Shown here one piece after another: positions 9,507-18,312 of a stretch of DNA of 64,000 nt; the first letter of the stretch is position 1; each line of letters begins with the position of its first letter. Where the stretch lies: the NCBI GenBank assembly GCA_012728895.1, contig JAAYEG010000069.1:1-64000 (forward strand). The letters are read 5' to 3'. The notes under the pieces are model-generated. The model was not told the origin of the DNA and did not search any database. It saw only the letters and a program-made list of their open reading frames with translations. The DNA is from Methanospirillum sp. (GTDB lineage Archaea > Halobacteriota > Methanomicrobia > Methanomicrobiales > Methanospirillaceae). The position numbers and the translations under genes were made by a program.

Positions 9507-10502
9507 CTACACGGTGTAGACGCCGGGCTTGTAGCCGGCGATGTGGTCACGCATCCAGTCGATGGTCCTCGCGAGGCCGTCCTCGAGCGAGACGCCCGGG
9601 CGCCATCCCAGGACGTCGGCCGCTCGGGTGTTGTCGCAGACCAGCACCCGGACCTCGCTCTTCTCGGGCCGGACCCGATGGTCCTCGCAGAGGACCGTCG
9701 CGTCCGGGTTGACCTGGGCGAGGATCATCTCCGCGAGCTCGCCGATGGTGACACCGCTCCCCCGCCCGGCGTTGATCGTCTGGCCGATCGCGTCGTGGGA
9801 CTCCGCCATCCTGATGAACGCGCGGACGGTGTCCGAGACGTAGGTGAGGTCGCGCACCGGGTCGAGCGAGCCCAGGCGCACGGTCTTCGAGGTGAGCGCC
9901 TGGGTGATGATCGTCGGGATAACGGCGCGGGTCGACTGGCGGGGGCCGAAGGTGTTGAACGGGCGCAGGGTGGCCACGGGGAGCCCGAACGAGCAGAAGT
10001 AGGACTCGGCGATCTTGTCAGCGCCGATCTTGCTCGCCGAGTAGGGCGACTGCCCCTGGAGCGGGTGGCCCTCGTCGATCGGGGTGTACCGGGCTGTCCC
10101 GTAGACCTCGCTCGTCGAGGTGTGGACGACGCGCTCCACGCCGGCCATCCGGCAGGCCTCCATGACGTTCAGGGTCCCCTTCACGTTCGTGTTCACATAC
10201 GACTCGGGGGCGACGTAGGAGTACGGGATCCCGATCAGGGCGGCGAGGTGGAAGACGATTTCCCTGTCCTCGATGGCCTTCCGCACCGCGTTCCCGTCGG
10301 TGACGTCGCCGGGCACCACCGTGAGCCGTTCCTGCTCCGGCCCGAACCGCCCCTCGAGCATCCCCCAGTCGTTCCGGGCGTTGTAGTGGACGAACGCTGT
10401 GACGTCCGCCCCCCGCGCCACGAGCTCCTCGGTCAGGTGACTGCCGATGAACCCACCGGCCCCCGTCACCAGGACGCGTCTCTCTTCCCATTTCATCGGC
10501 AT
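9507..10502 (-). CDS. NAD-dependent nucleotide-sugar 4,6-dehydratase (LegB-like)
   Basis: The 331-residue extended SDR enzyme removes water from a nucleotide hexose to form a 4-keto-6-deoxy sugar. It has VLVTGAGGFIGSHL near the N-terminus, HTSTSEVYG and the catalytic YSASK within SPYSASKIGADK, then RPFNTFGPRQSTRAVIPT. This arrangement is very like LegB of the legionaminic-acid pathway and GDP-mannose dehydratases. The ATG at 10502 shares one base with the upstream glycosyltransferase stop (TGATG), which favours it over a second ATG at 10496; the frame stays open further upstream but that sequence is antisense-like. No other leg genes are obvious here. Confidence 0.87.
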   Translation of the reverse strand: MPMKWEERRVLVTGAGGFIGSHLTEELVARGADVTAFVHYNARNDWGMLEGRFGPEQERLTVVPGDVTDGNAVRKAIEDREIVFHLAALIGIPYSYVAPESYVNTNVKGTLNVMEACRMAGVERVVHTSTSEVYGTARYTPIDEGHPLQGQSPYSASKIGADKIAESYFCSFGLPVATLRPFNTFGPRQSTRAVIPTIITQALTSKTVRLGSLDPVRDLTYVSDTVRAFIRMAESHDAIGQTINAGRGSGVTIGELAEMILAQVNPDATVLCEDHRVRPEKSEVRVLVCDNTRAADVLGWRPGVSLEDGLARTIDWMRDHIAGYKPGVYTV

Positions 10503-11581
10503 CAACCTCTCCAACGGGCAACCAGTTCTCCGTATTCTTTCTCGGCGCGAGGCATTAAGGTGCACCAGTCCCCGTCCTGCACGACCCGGCGGCGGGCGCG
10601 GGCGCCCAGGGACGTCCGCAGGTCGGGGCGGGCAGCGAGGCGGAGGAGCCGGTCGGCCAGCGCGGCGGAATCCCCGGGCGGGATTAGGAGCCCGTCCTCG
10701 CCGTCCTCGATCCACTCGGGGACGCCCCCGACGCGCGTCGCGACGCACGGCAGTCCCGCGGACATCGCCTCCAGGAGCGAGACGGGCGTGCCGTCGGAGC
10801 GGGCGGCGGAGACCCAGATCTCCGCCTCCCGGTAGTCCCGCGGCACCTCGCCGTGCGGGGACCGGCCGGGAAACGAGACGACCCCGTCCAGCCCGAGCGA
10901 GTGGACCAGGTCGCGCGTCCCGGCCCTGAGCGGGCCGTCGCCCTTCATGACCAGACGGAGCCGGGAGTCCTGCCGGTACGCCGCCGAGAAGCCCTCGACG
11001 ACGGTCTTCGCGTCGTAGACGGGGTCGAAACCCCGGTTGGAGAGGACCCTGACAGTCCCCGGATCACCCTCCGGGGCGGGGGGCGGTGCGAAGAGCCGGG
11101 TGTCGACCCCGAACGGCAGGTACCGCACCTTCTCCTCCGGGATGCCGAAGTCTTCGACGATCCGGTCGCGGATGTTCTGCGAGACCGCCCAGACCAGGTC
11201 CGCGTGTTCGAGCACCCGCCGGGTGAAGGCGGCGATCAGCCGGCTTTTCCGCGGGAGGACCAGGATGTCGTCTCCCCAGGCCGAGACGACGGCCGGCCGG
11301 ACGTCCAGGAACGGGAGGTGGAACCCGTACTTGGCGATGAAGTGGGCGTGGACGAGGTCGGGCTTCACCTGCCTGATGATTTTCGTTACCCGGAGGTGGC
11401 GGGGCCAGAACGCGAGGTAGAGGTTCCGGCCGGGCGAGCCGACCACGTGCTCGGTGACGCCGTCGATCGGCCGGCCCACCGGGTCGTAGGTGACCAGGTG
11501 GACCTCGTGCCGGCCGGCGAAGTACTCGCACCACCGCTGGGTGTGGATGCTCCTGCCGTCGGCGACAAAGCAGAGTTTCAC
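10502..11581 (-). CDS. glycosyltransferase family 4 protein
   Basis: The 359-residue protein has the two Rossmann halves of a GT-B enzyme. The C-terminal donor-binding region contains ARSDGTPVSLLEAMSAGLP followed by CVATRVGGVPEWI, typical of GT4 enzymes. It would transfer a sugar from a nucleotide donor to a growing lipid-linked or surface glycan on the cytoplasmic face. The start is a GTG at 11581 giving VKLCFVADGRSIHTQRW; GGAG sits just upstream. The open frame extends beyond it into Arg/Pro-rich sequence not belonging to the family. It is translationally linked to the dehydratase downstream. Confidence 0.87.
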   Translation of the reverse strand: MKLCFVADGRSIHTQRWCEYFAGRHEVHLVTYDPVGRPIDGVTEHVVGSPGRNLYLAFWPRHLRVTKIIRQVKPDLVHAHFIAKYGFHLPFLDVRPAVVSAWGDDILVLPRKSRLIAAFTRRVLEHADLVWAVSQNIRDRIVEDFGIPEEKVRYLPFGVDTRLFAPPPAPEGDPGTVRVLSNRGFDPVYDAKTVVEGFSAAYRQDSRLRLVMKGDGPLRAGTRDLVHSLGLDGVVSFPGRSPHGEVPRDYREAEIWVSAARSDGTPVSLLEAMSAGLPCVATRVGGVPEWIEDGEDGLLIPPGDSAALADRLLRLAARPDLRTSLGARARRRVVQDGDWCTLMPRAEKEYGELVARWRG

Positions 11582-11740
11582 GTCTCCGGACCTTCCCGGT
11601 TCATCGTACCCGTGATCATGGGCACTGACGCGTGATAATGCCCGTCGCACTCCCGGGGCGCCCCGACGCGGACGGACACCCCTCGCGGGGACGGGCGGCA
11701 TCCCCGCCCGGCGGAGCGCGAAGCACGCGGGCGGGGCGCA

Positions 11741-13057
11741 TCAGGGGGTTTCCAGTTCACTCGAGCGGAGCCTCTCGAAGACGGCGGCGAGCTCGCGGGT
11801 CCTGTTGAGGACCGAGTACCGCTCGCGGAACCGGAGGGTTCGCCCGGAGGGCTCCAGCGGGAGGGTCCCCGCCTTCCACCGCGCGTGCGCGTCCAGGATC
11901 GCCTCGCAGATCTCTTCGACATCCCCGGACGGGACGATGTACGCGGTCTCCGCGTACTCCTCGACCATTCTTTTCGCATCCCCGTCGGGCATCAGGCCCA
12001 GGATCGGCCGGCCCGAAGCGAGGTACGGGAAGATCTTTCCCGTCAGCACCTGCCGGTCCGTCCCCTCCTCGACCTCGGCGAACGGGAGGAGAAAGAGGAG
12101 GTGCGAGCGGTAGAGGAGCGCGTCCGCGTCGGCCTTCGTGAGCAGGCCCAGGTACTCGACGATCGGCTCGACCCCCTCCCGGCGGACCAGGTCGAGCACG
12201 AACGGCGCCGGCCGGCCGGCCCAGGCGAACCGGATCTCGTCCGCGGGGATCAGCCCCTCCCGGTGGATCCGGCCGAGGGCCGCGAGGAACCGCCCGGGGG
12301 AGCGCGCGCCGTAGAAGAACCCGGTGTACGCGATCGTGAACCGCGGGAACGGCTCGACCGGCGGGGGGATGTCGTCGGGGTCGAACCCGTTCAGGACCGT
12401 GGAGGACCGGTCCCGGACCGACGGGTACTTCCCGATGTAGGCGTCGCGGATCCCGGGGGTCGCCGTGACGATCCAGTCGGCCGAGGCGATGGCCCGGGCC
12501 TCCAGCCGCTCGTCGCGACGTCCCAGCGACGGGTGGATGTAGGGGGTGGGGTGGGGGCCGGGGGTCCATGCGTCGCGCAGGTCGAGCACGAACGGCACCC
12601 CCGTCCTCTCCTTCAGCCCGACGCCGATCCGGGCGGCCGAGAACGGGGGGCACGTGACCCAGACGAGATCGATCGCCTCATCCTCGATGATCCTGGCCCC
12701 CGCCCTGATCGCCGGGGAGGCCCACCCCAGGAAGACGTCGGGCCCGAAGACGCGCCGCTCCACCCCGAGCCGCCGGAGACCACCCTCGACCACGGAGAGG
12801 TTGTTGAGCGGGTTTGTCGCCCGGTGCACCGTGACCGGGGGCGGGACGGGGTCGCCGCCCGTCGTGGTGTAGAACCGGTCGGGGTTCCGGACCGTGAGGA
12901 CGTGGACCTCCCAGCCGAACCGCGGCAGGTACTTCGAGAACTTGAGGGGGCGGACCATACCCGTCCCCCCGATCGGCGGGTACTCGTAGGCGACGAGGAG
13001 GACGCGCCTGTCAGGCGGGTCGGGGGGCGTGCCGGTCGAGGTCTTCCAGGATTCCAT
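11741..13057 (-). CDS. glycosyltransferase family 4-like protein
   Basis: The 438-residue protein starts with a disordered Pro-rich stretch and then VLLVAYEYPPIGGTGMVRP, the usual GT4 N-terminal strand-loop that binds the acceptor. The C-terminal half has a donor-site region around YLASGRPILGLMPDGDA. It resembles the long GT4 proteins found in archaeal and bacterial exopolysaccharide loci. The ATG at 13057 lies within the 3' end of the upstream glycosyltransferase, giving an overlap of 47 bases. A spacer of 159 bases with strong GC palindromes separates it from the next gene downstream. Confidence 0.85.
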   Translation of the reverse strand: MESWKTSTGTPPDPPDRRVLLVAYEYPPIGGTGMVRPLKFSKYLPRFGWEVHVLTVRNPDRFYTTTGGDPVPPPVTVHRATNPLNNLSVVEGGLRRLGVERRVFGPDVFLGWASPAIRAGARIIEDEAIDLVWVTCPPFSAARIGVGLKERTGVPFVLDLRDAWTPGPHPTPYIHPSLGRRDERLEARAIASADWIVTATPGIRDAYIGKYPSVRDRSSTVLNGFDPDDIPPPVEPFPRFTIAYTGFFYGARSPGRFLAALGRIHREGLIPADEIRFAWAGRPAPFVLDLVRREGVEPIVEYLGLLTKADADALLYRSHLLFLLPFAEVEEGTDRQVLTGKIFPYLASGRPILGLMPDGDAKRMVEEYAETAYIVPSGDVEEICEAILDAHARWKAGTLPLEPSGRTLRFRERYSVLNRTRELAAVFERLRSSELETP

Positions 13058-14153
13058 CCAGTATCTCCAGGTTCTTCTCCGACGAGAGGACGGAAGCGGC
13101 CCGGTGGGACTGCCGCTTGTAGTGTTCGATCTCCTCGACCGTGAGCCCTCCGATCCTGTCGGCCATCGCTTCGGGAGAGAAGGTCTCGGCGACGACCCCG
13201 AGGTCGTGCTCTCTCACGACCCGGGCCATCTCGACGGAGGGGCCGATCGCAATCGCGAGCCTGGCCTGGACGAACTCGAAGAGCTTGTTCGGCAGGGCGT
13301 GCCGCTCGTTGAACGTGGACGGCTCCAGGATGTAGAGCCCGATGTCGTAGGCGTTGATGGCCGACGCGATCTCCCCCATCGGTACGGGCGGGACGATCCT
13401 GACGTCGGGGCGCCCGGCGGCGAGCGCACGGAGCCTGTCGAAGTACGCCGCGTGGCGCGGGGAGGAGACCAGCATCAGGTCGAGGGAGAACCGTTCGTCC
13501 AGGTGGTCCATCATCTCGATCATCCGCTCCAGCCGGCGCTGGGGGTTCACGCCGCCGTGGTGGACGAGCCTGATATGGTCAGGGTCCACCGGGCCCGGGG
13601 CCAGGGCCCGGTACTCGGACGCGTTCGTCATGACGGTCGGGCGTACACCGAACTCCCGCCCGATCTCCTCCGCGATCCCGTCGCTCACCGTCAGGACCCG
13701 GTCGCACCCGCCGAGGTACCGGCGGTAGAGATGCCGCTGGTAGCCCTGGAAGAGGAGCCGCCACGAGAGGGAGTGCTCGAACTCCCTCGGCGCGTACTCG
13801 TGCGCGTCGAAGACCAGCCTCGCGCCGTTCCTGACCGCGCTGGCAAACGAGAGCGTGTCGGTGTCGTTCGCGATGATCAGGTCGAAGCGGCGGCCGCGGA
13901 ACTCGCTCCGGAGCCTCTGGAGCGAGGGGCTGGTCGTCGAGAGCAGCCGGTACCGGCGCAGGAGCAGCAGCAGACCGTTGAACGCCGTCGACCAGGCGGG
14001 GTTCCCGGGAATCCGGTGGAACGCCACCCCCGGGACCCCCGGGTCCTCAAGGCCGATGCAGGTGACCTCGTGCTTTCTGCCCAGGTGGCGGATCTGGCGG
14101 TTGACGCGCGGGTCCCGCCCGAGGTCGCTGACGGAGATGACCAGGATCCTCAT
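13011..14153 (-). CDS. glycosyltransferase family 4-like protein
   Basis: The 380-residue protein begins MRILVISVSDLGRDPRVNRQ, which with DPRV is characteristic of a GT4-like subfamily. FDAHEYAPREF is the acceptor-side motif, and the donor-side region includes LPNKLFEFVQARLAIAIGPS, with the usual LPNKxFE block. The start ATG at 14153 overlaps the asparagine-synthase stop by four bases; open sequence further upstream lies antisense-like within that gene. It is the second gene of the minus-strand glycan operon. Sugar specificity cannot be read from the sequence. Confidence 0.88.
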   Translation of the reverse strand: MRILVISVSDLGRDPRVNRQIRHLGRKHEVTCIGLEDPGVPGVAFHRIPGNPAWSTAFNGLLLLLRRYRLLSTTSPSLQRLRSEFRGRRFDLIIANDTDTLSFASAVRNGARLVFDAHEYAPREFEHSLSWRLLFQGYQRHLYRRYLGGCDRVLTVSDGIAEEIGREFGVRPTVMTNASEYRALAPGPVDPDHIRLVHHGGVNPQRRLERMIEMMDHLDERFSLDLMLVSSPRHAAYFDRLRALAAGRPDVRIVPPVPMGEIASAINAYDIGLYILEPSTFNERHALPNKLFEFVQARLAIAIGPSVEMARVVREHDLGVVAETFSPEAMADRIGGLTVEEIEHYKRQSHRAASVLSSEKNLEILDGILEDLDRHAPRPA

Positions 14154-16162
14154 CGTCCACCCTCTTCCCTCGGCGCGACCCCGAATACCTCCATCCAGCG
14201 CGAGAAGCTGATCCAGCGCCAGATATCCGGGGAATAGGGACTGTTCCCCTGGACGATCCCGTCGAACTGTTCGAGCGCCGCCGGCGACAGGATCCCTTGC
14301 GACCGGTCGACGGCCCGGGCGACGAGGTCGCGAAGGCGTCCGGAGTCGCTCCCGGTCACCCATTCCTCCTCCGCCGTCGTGAAACCCATCTTGTCGCGCC
14401 GGGTCCGGATCGTCTCCGGGAGGACGCCCCGCATCCCCTCCCTGAGGACCCGTTTCGTCTCGCAGTCCAGGAGGCGGTACTCCGTCGGCAGGCCGGTCAC
14501 GAACTCGACTACCCGGTAGTCGAGGAAGGGGACCCGGGCCTCGACCGAGTGGGCCATCGAGTTCCGGTCCTCCCAGTGGAGAAGGGCCGGCAGGCTCGTG
14601 TGGAGGAGCTGGACCCGCGCGGCGTCGGCGACCGTGTGGACGGCCGGGACGGATGACTCGATCGTCCCGGGGTTCCCCAGTCTCGTCGTGTCGATCCACG
14701 GCGGGCGGACCATCGGCGAGAAGATCGTTTTCTGCACGAAACGCCGGAGCCAGTCGGGGAACAGGTAGAACGCCGTCTCGAGGAGCATCTCGCGCGCCGG
14801 CAGGCCGAACAGGTCTCTCGCCTGCCGGATCTCGCCGAGGCAGCGGAGCCACGCACCGCTCCGGACGAGATCGGCGTACCGGACGGGGAAGAACGTGTGG
14901 TAGCCGCAGAGCTGCTCGTCGGCGCCCTGCCCGTCGAGCATCACCCTGATCCCGGACTGGGCGGCAAGCCGGAAGACGTTCCACTGCGCGTACATGCTGG
15001 TGGACACGAAGGGTTCGTCCTGGTGCCAGACGAGCCGGTCCAGCTCCTCGAGGAAGCAATCGATCGACGGGTAGTCGTAGTGCGCCTCGATCGCCCTGCC
15101 CGCGACGACCTCCTCCACGAATCTTTTCTCGTCGTACCGCGGGTTCAACGAGCACGCGGAGAAGGTCTGCTGCATCCTCTCCTCCCGCCCGGTTCCCAGC
15201 AGCGAGTCGACCGCGCAGACGATCGAGGACGAGTCCAGGCCGCCCGAGAGGCAGGAGCCGACGGGGACGTCCGCCCGGAGGCGGAGGCGGACGGCGTCGA
15301 AGAGGAGCCTGCGGAAGCGCTCGCAGGCCCGGGAAAAACTCGCCTTCGTCGTCTCCGGCTCGAGGGTGTAGTAGGTGAAGGGCCCGACGATCCCGGACCC
15401 GTCCAGGTCGACCTCGACCGCCTCGCCGCCGCGCAGCTGGTAGACACCGTCGAACAGGGTCTCGCGGGTGTGGTCCACCAGGGAGTAGGCGAGGAAGTCG
15501 AAGGCCCGCTGGCGGTTGAGGCGTGGCTCCCAGCCCGGGAGCACCGTGAACTGCTTGATCTCGGACGCGAGGGCGATGAATCCGGCGGGCGAGCGCCAGT
15601 AGTAGAGCGGCTTGACTCCGAAGCGGTCTCGCGCGGCGAAGATTTTTTGCGACTCGCGGTCGAGGACCGCGAACGCGAACATCCCGTTGAATCGGGAGAG
15701 ACAGTCCCGTCCCCACTCGGCGAAGGCGTGGAGGACGACCTCGGTGTCGGTCCCCGTCCGGAATGTGTGCCCGAGGGCCGAGAGCTCGTCCCGGAGCTCG
15801 GGGTAGTTGTAGACCTCCCCGTTGTAGACGATCCAGTACCGCCGGTCGGGCGTGCACATCGGCTGGTGGCCGGCCGGGGAGAGGTCGAGGATGGAGAGCC
15901 GGCGGTGACCGAACGCAACCCGAACCCCATCATCCGTGCCCGCCCGGGGGTCCCGGACGATTGGGGAATACGCGTGACCGGATGCCAGAACGTTCTCCGG
16001 CGTATCCATCCCCCCGAAAAGCACCGGTTCCCCCTCGCCGAACAGCGCATACCCTTCGTCGTCCGGGCCCCGGTGGCGGATGGAGGCATTCATTGCCCTG
16101 ATCCAATAACCGGATCCGGGTATGCCCCCGCCAGCTGATATGATCGCCGAGATGCCGCACAT
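14150..16162 (-). CDS. asnB: glutamine-hydrolysing asparagine synthase-type amidotransferase
   Basis: The 670-residue protein begins MCGISAII, so Cys2 is the class II glutaminase nucleophile. The ATP-pyrophosphatase motif SGGLDSSS lies at about residue 305, and YNGEVYNYPELR is the typical N-domain block. Family members make asparagine, but those inside glycan loci often amidate sugar carboxyl groups or are of unknown role; both readings are open here. It is the first gene of the minus-strand glycan run, so transcription probably starts in the divergent spacer 16163-16305, where a TTAATC element lies about 25 bases upstream of the ATG. Confidence 0.9.
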   Translation of the reverse strand: MCGISAIISAGGGIPGSGYWIRAMNASIRHRGPDDEGYALFGEGEPVLFGGMDTPENVLASGHAYSPIVRDPRAGTDDGVRVAFGHRRLSILDLSPAGHQPMCTPDRRYWIVYNGEVYNYPELRDELSALGHTFRTGTDTEVVLHAFAEWGRDCLSRFNGMFAFAVLDRESQKIFAARDRFGVKPLYYWRSPAGFIALASEIKQFTVLPGWEPRLNRQRAFDFLAYSLVDHTRETLFDGVYQLRGGEAVEVDLDGSGIVGPFTYYTLEPETTKASFSRACERFRRLLFDAVRLRLRADVPVGSCLSGGLDSSSIVCAVDSLLGTGREERMQQTFSACSLNPRYDEKRFVEEVVAGRAIEAHYDYPSIDCFLEELDRLVWHQDEPFVSTSMYAQWNVFRLAAQSGIRVMLDGQGADEQLCGYHTFFPVRYADLVRSGAWLRCLGEIRQARDLFGLPAREMLLETAFYLFPDWLRRFVQKTIFSPMVRPPWIDTTRLGNPGTIESSVPAVHTVADAARVQLLHTSLPALLHWEDRNSMAHSVEARVPFLDYRVVEFVTGLPTEYRLLDCETKRVLREGMRGVLPETIRTRRDKMGFTTAEEEWVTGSDSGRLRDLVARAVDRSQGILSPAALEQFDGIVQGNSPYSPDIWRWISFSRWMEVFGVAPREEGGR

Positions 16163-16305
16163 ACGATTGAAGAACGTTGATTAAGCCCGAGATCGATTAT
16201 TCACGAAGAGATGCAAGTAGTGTGTCTCCTCGCGAGTCTTAATCTGATCCCGCGGAGGCAACCGCTCGTCTTGTTGACCAGGGGCCCGTAAGTGCCAGAG
16301 AGGAA
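16163..16305. promoter_or_regulatory. divergent promoter spacer of the glycan locus
   Basis: The spacer separates the minus-strand asnB operon from a plus-strand glycosyltransferase gene and is more AT-rich than its surroundings. On the minus strand GGCTTAATCAAC lies about 20-30 bases before the asnB ATG and could be the TATA element of a leaderless or short-leader transcript. No clear inverted repeat for a regulator was seen. Confidence 0.4.
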
Positions 16306-17547
16306 GTGTGTCACTCTAGCCCGATGCTCCGAGACAGCCACAAGTGTGACGGTTCCCAGGTGAATACGTGCCGACCGAAGGTAATCTTCGTCGCGAGCTG
16401 GTACCCCAACGAGGACCACCCCCTCAACGGCATCTTCATCCAGCGCCACGCCCGTGCGATCCTTCCGTGGTGCGATGTCGGGGTGGTCTACGTCCACCAG
16501 AGCCTCGGCCGTACCTGGAGCGAGAGGGAGGTGCTGGTGACCGAAGAGGATGGCATCAAAACGGTGCGGGTCTACCTGTCCCGGTCTCCGTTCGGGAAGA
16601 TCCCCCTCAACCTGGTCTTCGAGCGGACGGTGAACTCCCCTCTCCTTCACGCCGTCCGGGGGATCGGGCACATGGTCCGCGAGCTCGGCGGCGTGGACCT
16701 CATCCACCTGAACGTCGTTCCACACCTGGGACTGGCGGCCGCCCTCGCGGCGCGGTACCTCGCCGTCCCGCTGGTCACCTCGGAACACTCGAGCCACTAC
16801 CACAACGCACCCCCCGAAGGGCTGCAGCGCAGGATCGGCAGGTGGGTCCTGGAATCGAGCCGGGTCGTACTCCCCGTCTCGCGGGCCCTCGCACGGGATC
16901 TAGGCGCGATCGCGCCCGGCGCCCGCTTCCGGATCGTCCCGAACATCGTGGACACGTCGTTCTTCGTGCCCCCCCGGGGGTCCAGGGCGGTTCCCGTGAA
17001 AAGGATGATCCATGTCTCCCTGCTGCGGGACAGCGACAAGAACGTCTCGGGACTGCTCGCCGCCACCCGGCAATTGAAAGAGAGGAGGAAGGATTTCGAG
17101 CTGCATATCGTCGGCGACGGCCCGGACAGGAGCCGGCTCGAAGACCTCTCCCGGGCCCTCGACCTCTCGGATGTCACGGTGTTCCACGGCAGGGTCGACT
17201 CCCCCGGGCTCCGTGACCTGCTGCAGCAGTCCCACGTCTTCGTGCTGAACAGCCGCTATGAGACCTTCTCGATCGTGGGCGCCGAAGCGCTTGCGTGCGG
17301 AGTCCCGGTCGTATCGACACGGTGCGGCGGGCCGGAGGACTACCTGGATGGCAGCAACGGGATCCTGATCGATGTCGGTGACACCGACGGGCTGGTTGCA
17401 GCGATGGACCGGATGCTCGATTCCTGGGACAGGTACGACGGAGAAGCCCTTCACGCATCGATCGCCGAGAAGTACTCCGCAGAGTCCGTCGGGCAGCAGC
17501 TGGTCTCCGTGTACGACGAGGTCATCGGTCTGTCGCCTGGGGACTGA
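16306..17547 (+). CDS. glycosyltransferase family 4 protein
   Basis: The 413-residue protein has the GT-B layout. VIFVASWYPNEDHPLNGIF is the N-terminal motif of GT4 enzymes that act on polysaccharide acceptors, and NSRYETFSIVGAEALACGVP followed by VVSTRCGGPEDYL is the donor-binding block with the EX7E pattern. The start is uncertain: a GTG at 16306 follows a GAGAGG-like sequence, an ATG lies at 16324 and a GTG at 16359; the conserved part begins soon after 16370. It opens the plus-strand half of the glycan locus. Confidence 0.87.
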   Translation: MCHSSPMLRDSHKCDGSQVNTCRPKVIFVASWYPNEDHPLNGIFIQRHARAILPWCDVGVVYVHQSLGRTWSEREVLVTEEDGIKTVRVYLSRSPFGKIPLNLVFERTVNSPLLHAVRGIGHMVRELGGVDLIHLNVVPHLGLAAALAARYLAVPLVTSEHSSHYHNAPPEGLQRRIGRWVLESSRVVLPVSRALARDLGAIAPGARFRIVPNIVDTSFFVPPRGSRAVPVKRMIHVSLLRDSDKNVSGLLAATRQLKERRKDFELHIVGDGPDRSRLEDLSRALDLSDVTVFHGRVDSPGLRDLLQQSHVFVLNSRYETFSIVGAEALACGVPVVSTRCGGPEDYLDGSNGILIDVGDTDGLVAAMDRMLDSWDRYDGEALHASIAEKYSAESVGQQLVSVYDEVIGLSPGD

Positions 17548-17617
17548 TGGGCAACGCAGACCCAGTCCAACAATCTCGACTGAATTATCTATCTTCGTGA
17601 TCAAGAAGTGACAAGGA

Positions 17618-18253
17618 ATGAAACGGACATGGCTGGTTGGACAGGGAGGTCACTCGATAGAAATCGATCCAGACTGGTTAGTCCTGGATCTCGGCAGTGG
17701 CCATAACCCTCATCCAAGGGCCGATATTCTAGTGGATCGGGAGCTCGAAGCATCCACACATCGGGGGGGAGTGCCGGCAGCGATACCGGAAGGAAAGACA
17801 CTGGTTATCGCAGACGCATCCATCGGCCTCCCTTTTAAAAATAAAACCGTGGATTTCCTAATAGCCAGCCATGTCGCCGAACACGTTGACAATCCAGCTT
17901 TGTTCATCCAAGAACTCACACGAATATCGCATAGAGGGTATATCGAAACGCCTGGTATACTCTCCGATATATTCCTGAACGAACCGTTTCACCCGTGGCG
18001 GGTGTGCCGCTCAGGCAACGTTCTCGTGTTTCGACGCAAGCGTTTTTTCCGACCGCTTTCAACTCTTTTTTACCGAATATTCTATTACGACCAGACGCGG
18101 CCGGGTCACATAACCGAGCCCTTCGACATCGCGATCGTTGACCGTACTGCCCGAAGATTACGAGGTTTTTTGAATGGCAAATGGTCACGGATTCCAGGTA
18201 CGTATATGATTTTTTCATGGGAAAACCGTGTCAATCTGAAGGTAATCGAATGA
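17618..18253 (+). CDS. class I SAM-dependent methyltransferase, AT-rich
   Basis: The 211-residue protein has a methyltransferase-11-like core: motif I is LDLGSGHNPHPRADI, then VIADASIGLPF (acidic loop) and FLIASHVAEHVDNP (motif II). It is short for the family, ending soon after the core sheet. Base use is visibly more AT-rich than the rest of the window (runs such as CTTTTAAAAATAAAACC), so recent transfer is likely. It lies between a glycosyltransferase and the flippase and may methylate a sugar or a lipid carrier. The start ATG follows AAGGA closely. Confidence 0.75.
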   Translation: MKRTWLVGQGGHSIEIDPDWLVLDLGSGHNPHPRADILVDRELEASTHRGGVPAAIPEGKTLVIADASIGLPFKNKTVDFLIASHVAEHVDNPALFIQELTRISHRGYIETPGILSDIFLNEPFHPWRVCRSGNVLVFRRKRFFRPLSTLFYRIFYYDQTRPGHITEPFDIAIVDRTARRLRGFLNGKWSRIPGTYMIFSWENRVNLKVIE

Positions 18254-18312
18254 CTCGAAACTCACGTTTACCTTTTTATTCAAGTATCCCGTCGTCACTC
18301 TCTTGAGGATAC

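Noticed and set aside
10503-10748. Upstream extension of the LegB-like dehydratase
   Set aside because: The extension overlaps the glycosyltransferase gene in another frame and is Arg/Pro-rich; the dehydrogenase fold starts at MKWEERRVLVTG.
11582-11740. A small RNA or gene in the GC-rich palindromic spacer between two glycosyltransferase genes
   Set aside because: Only imperfect GC palindromes were seen, with no promoter or conserved fold that I can support.
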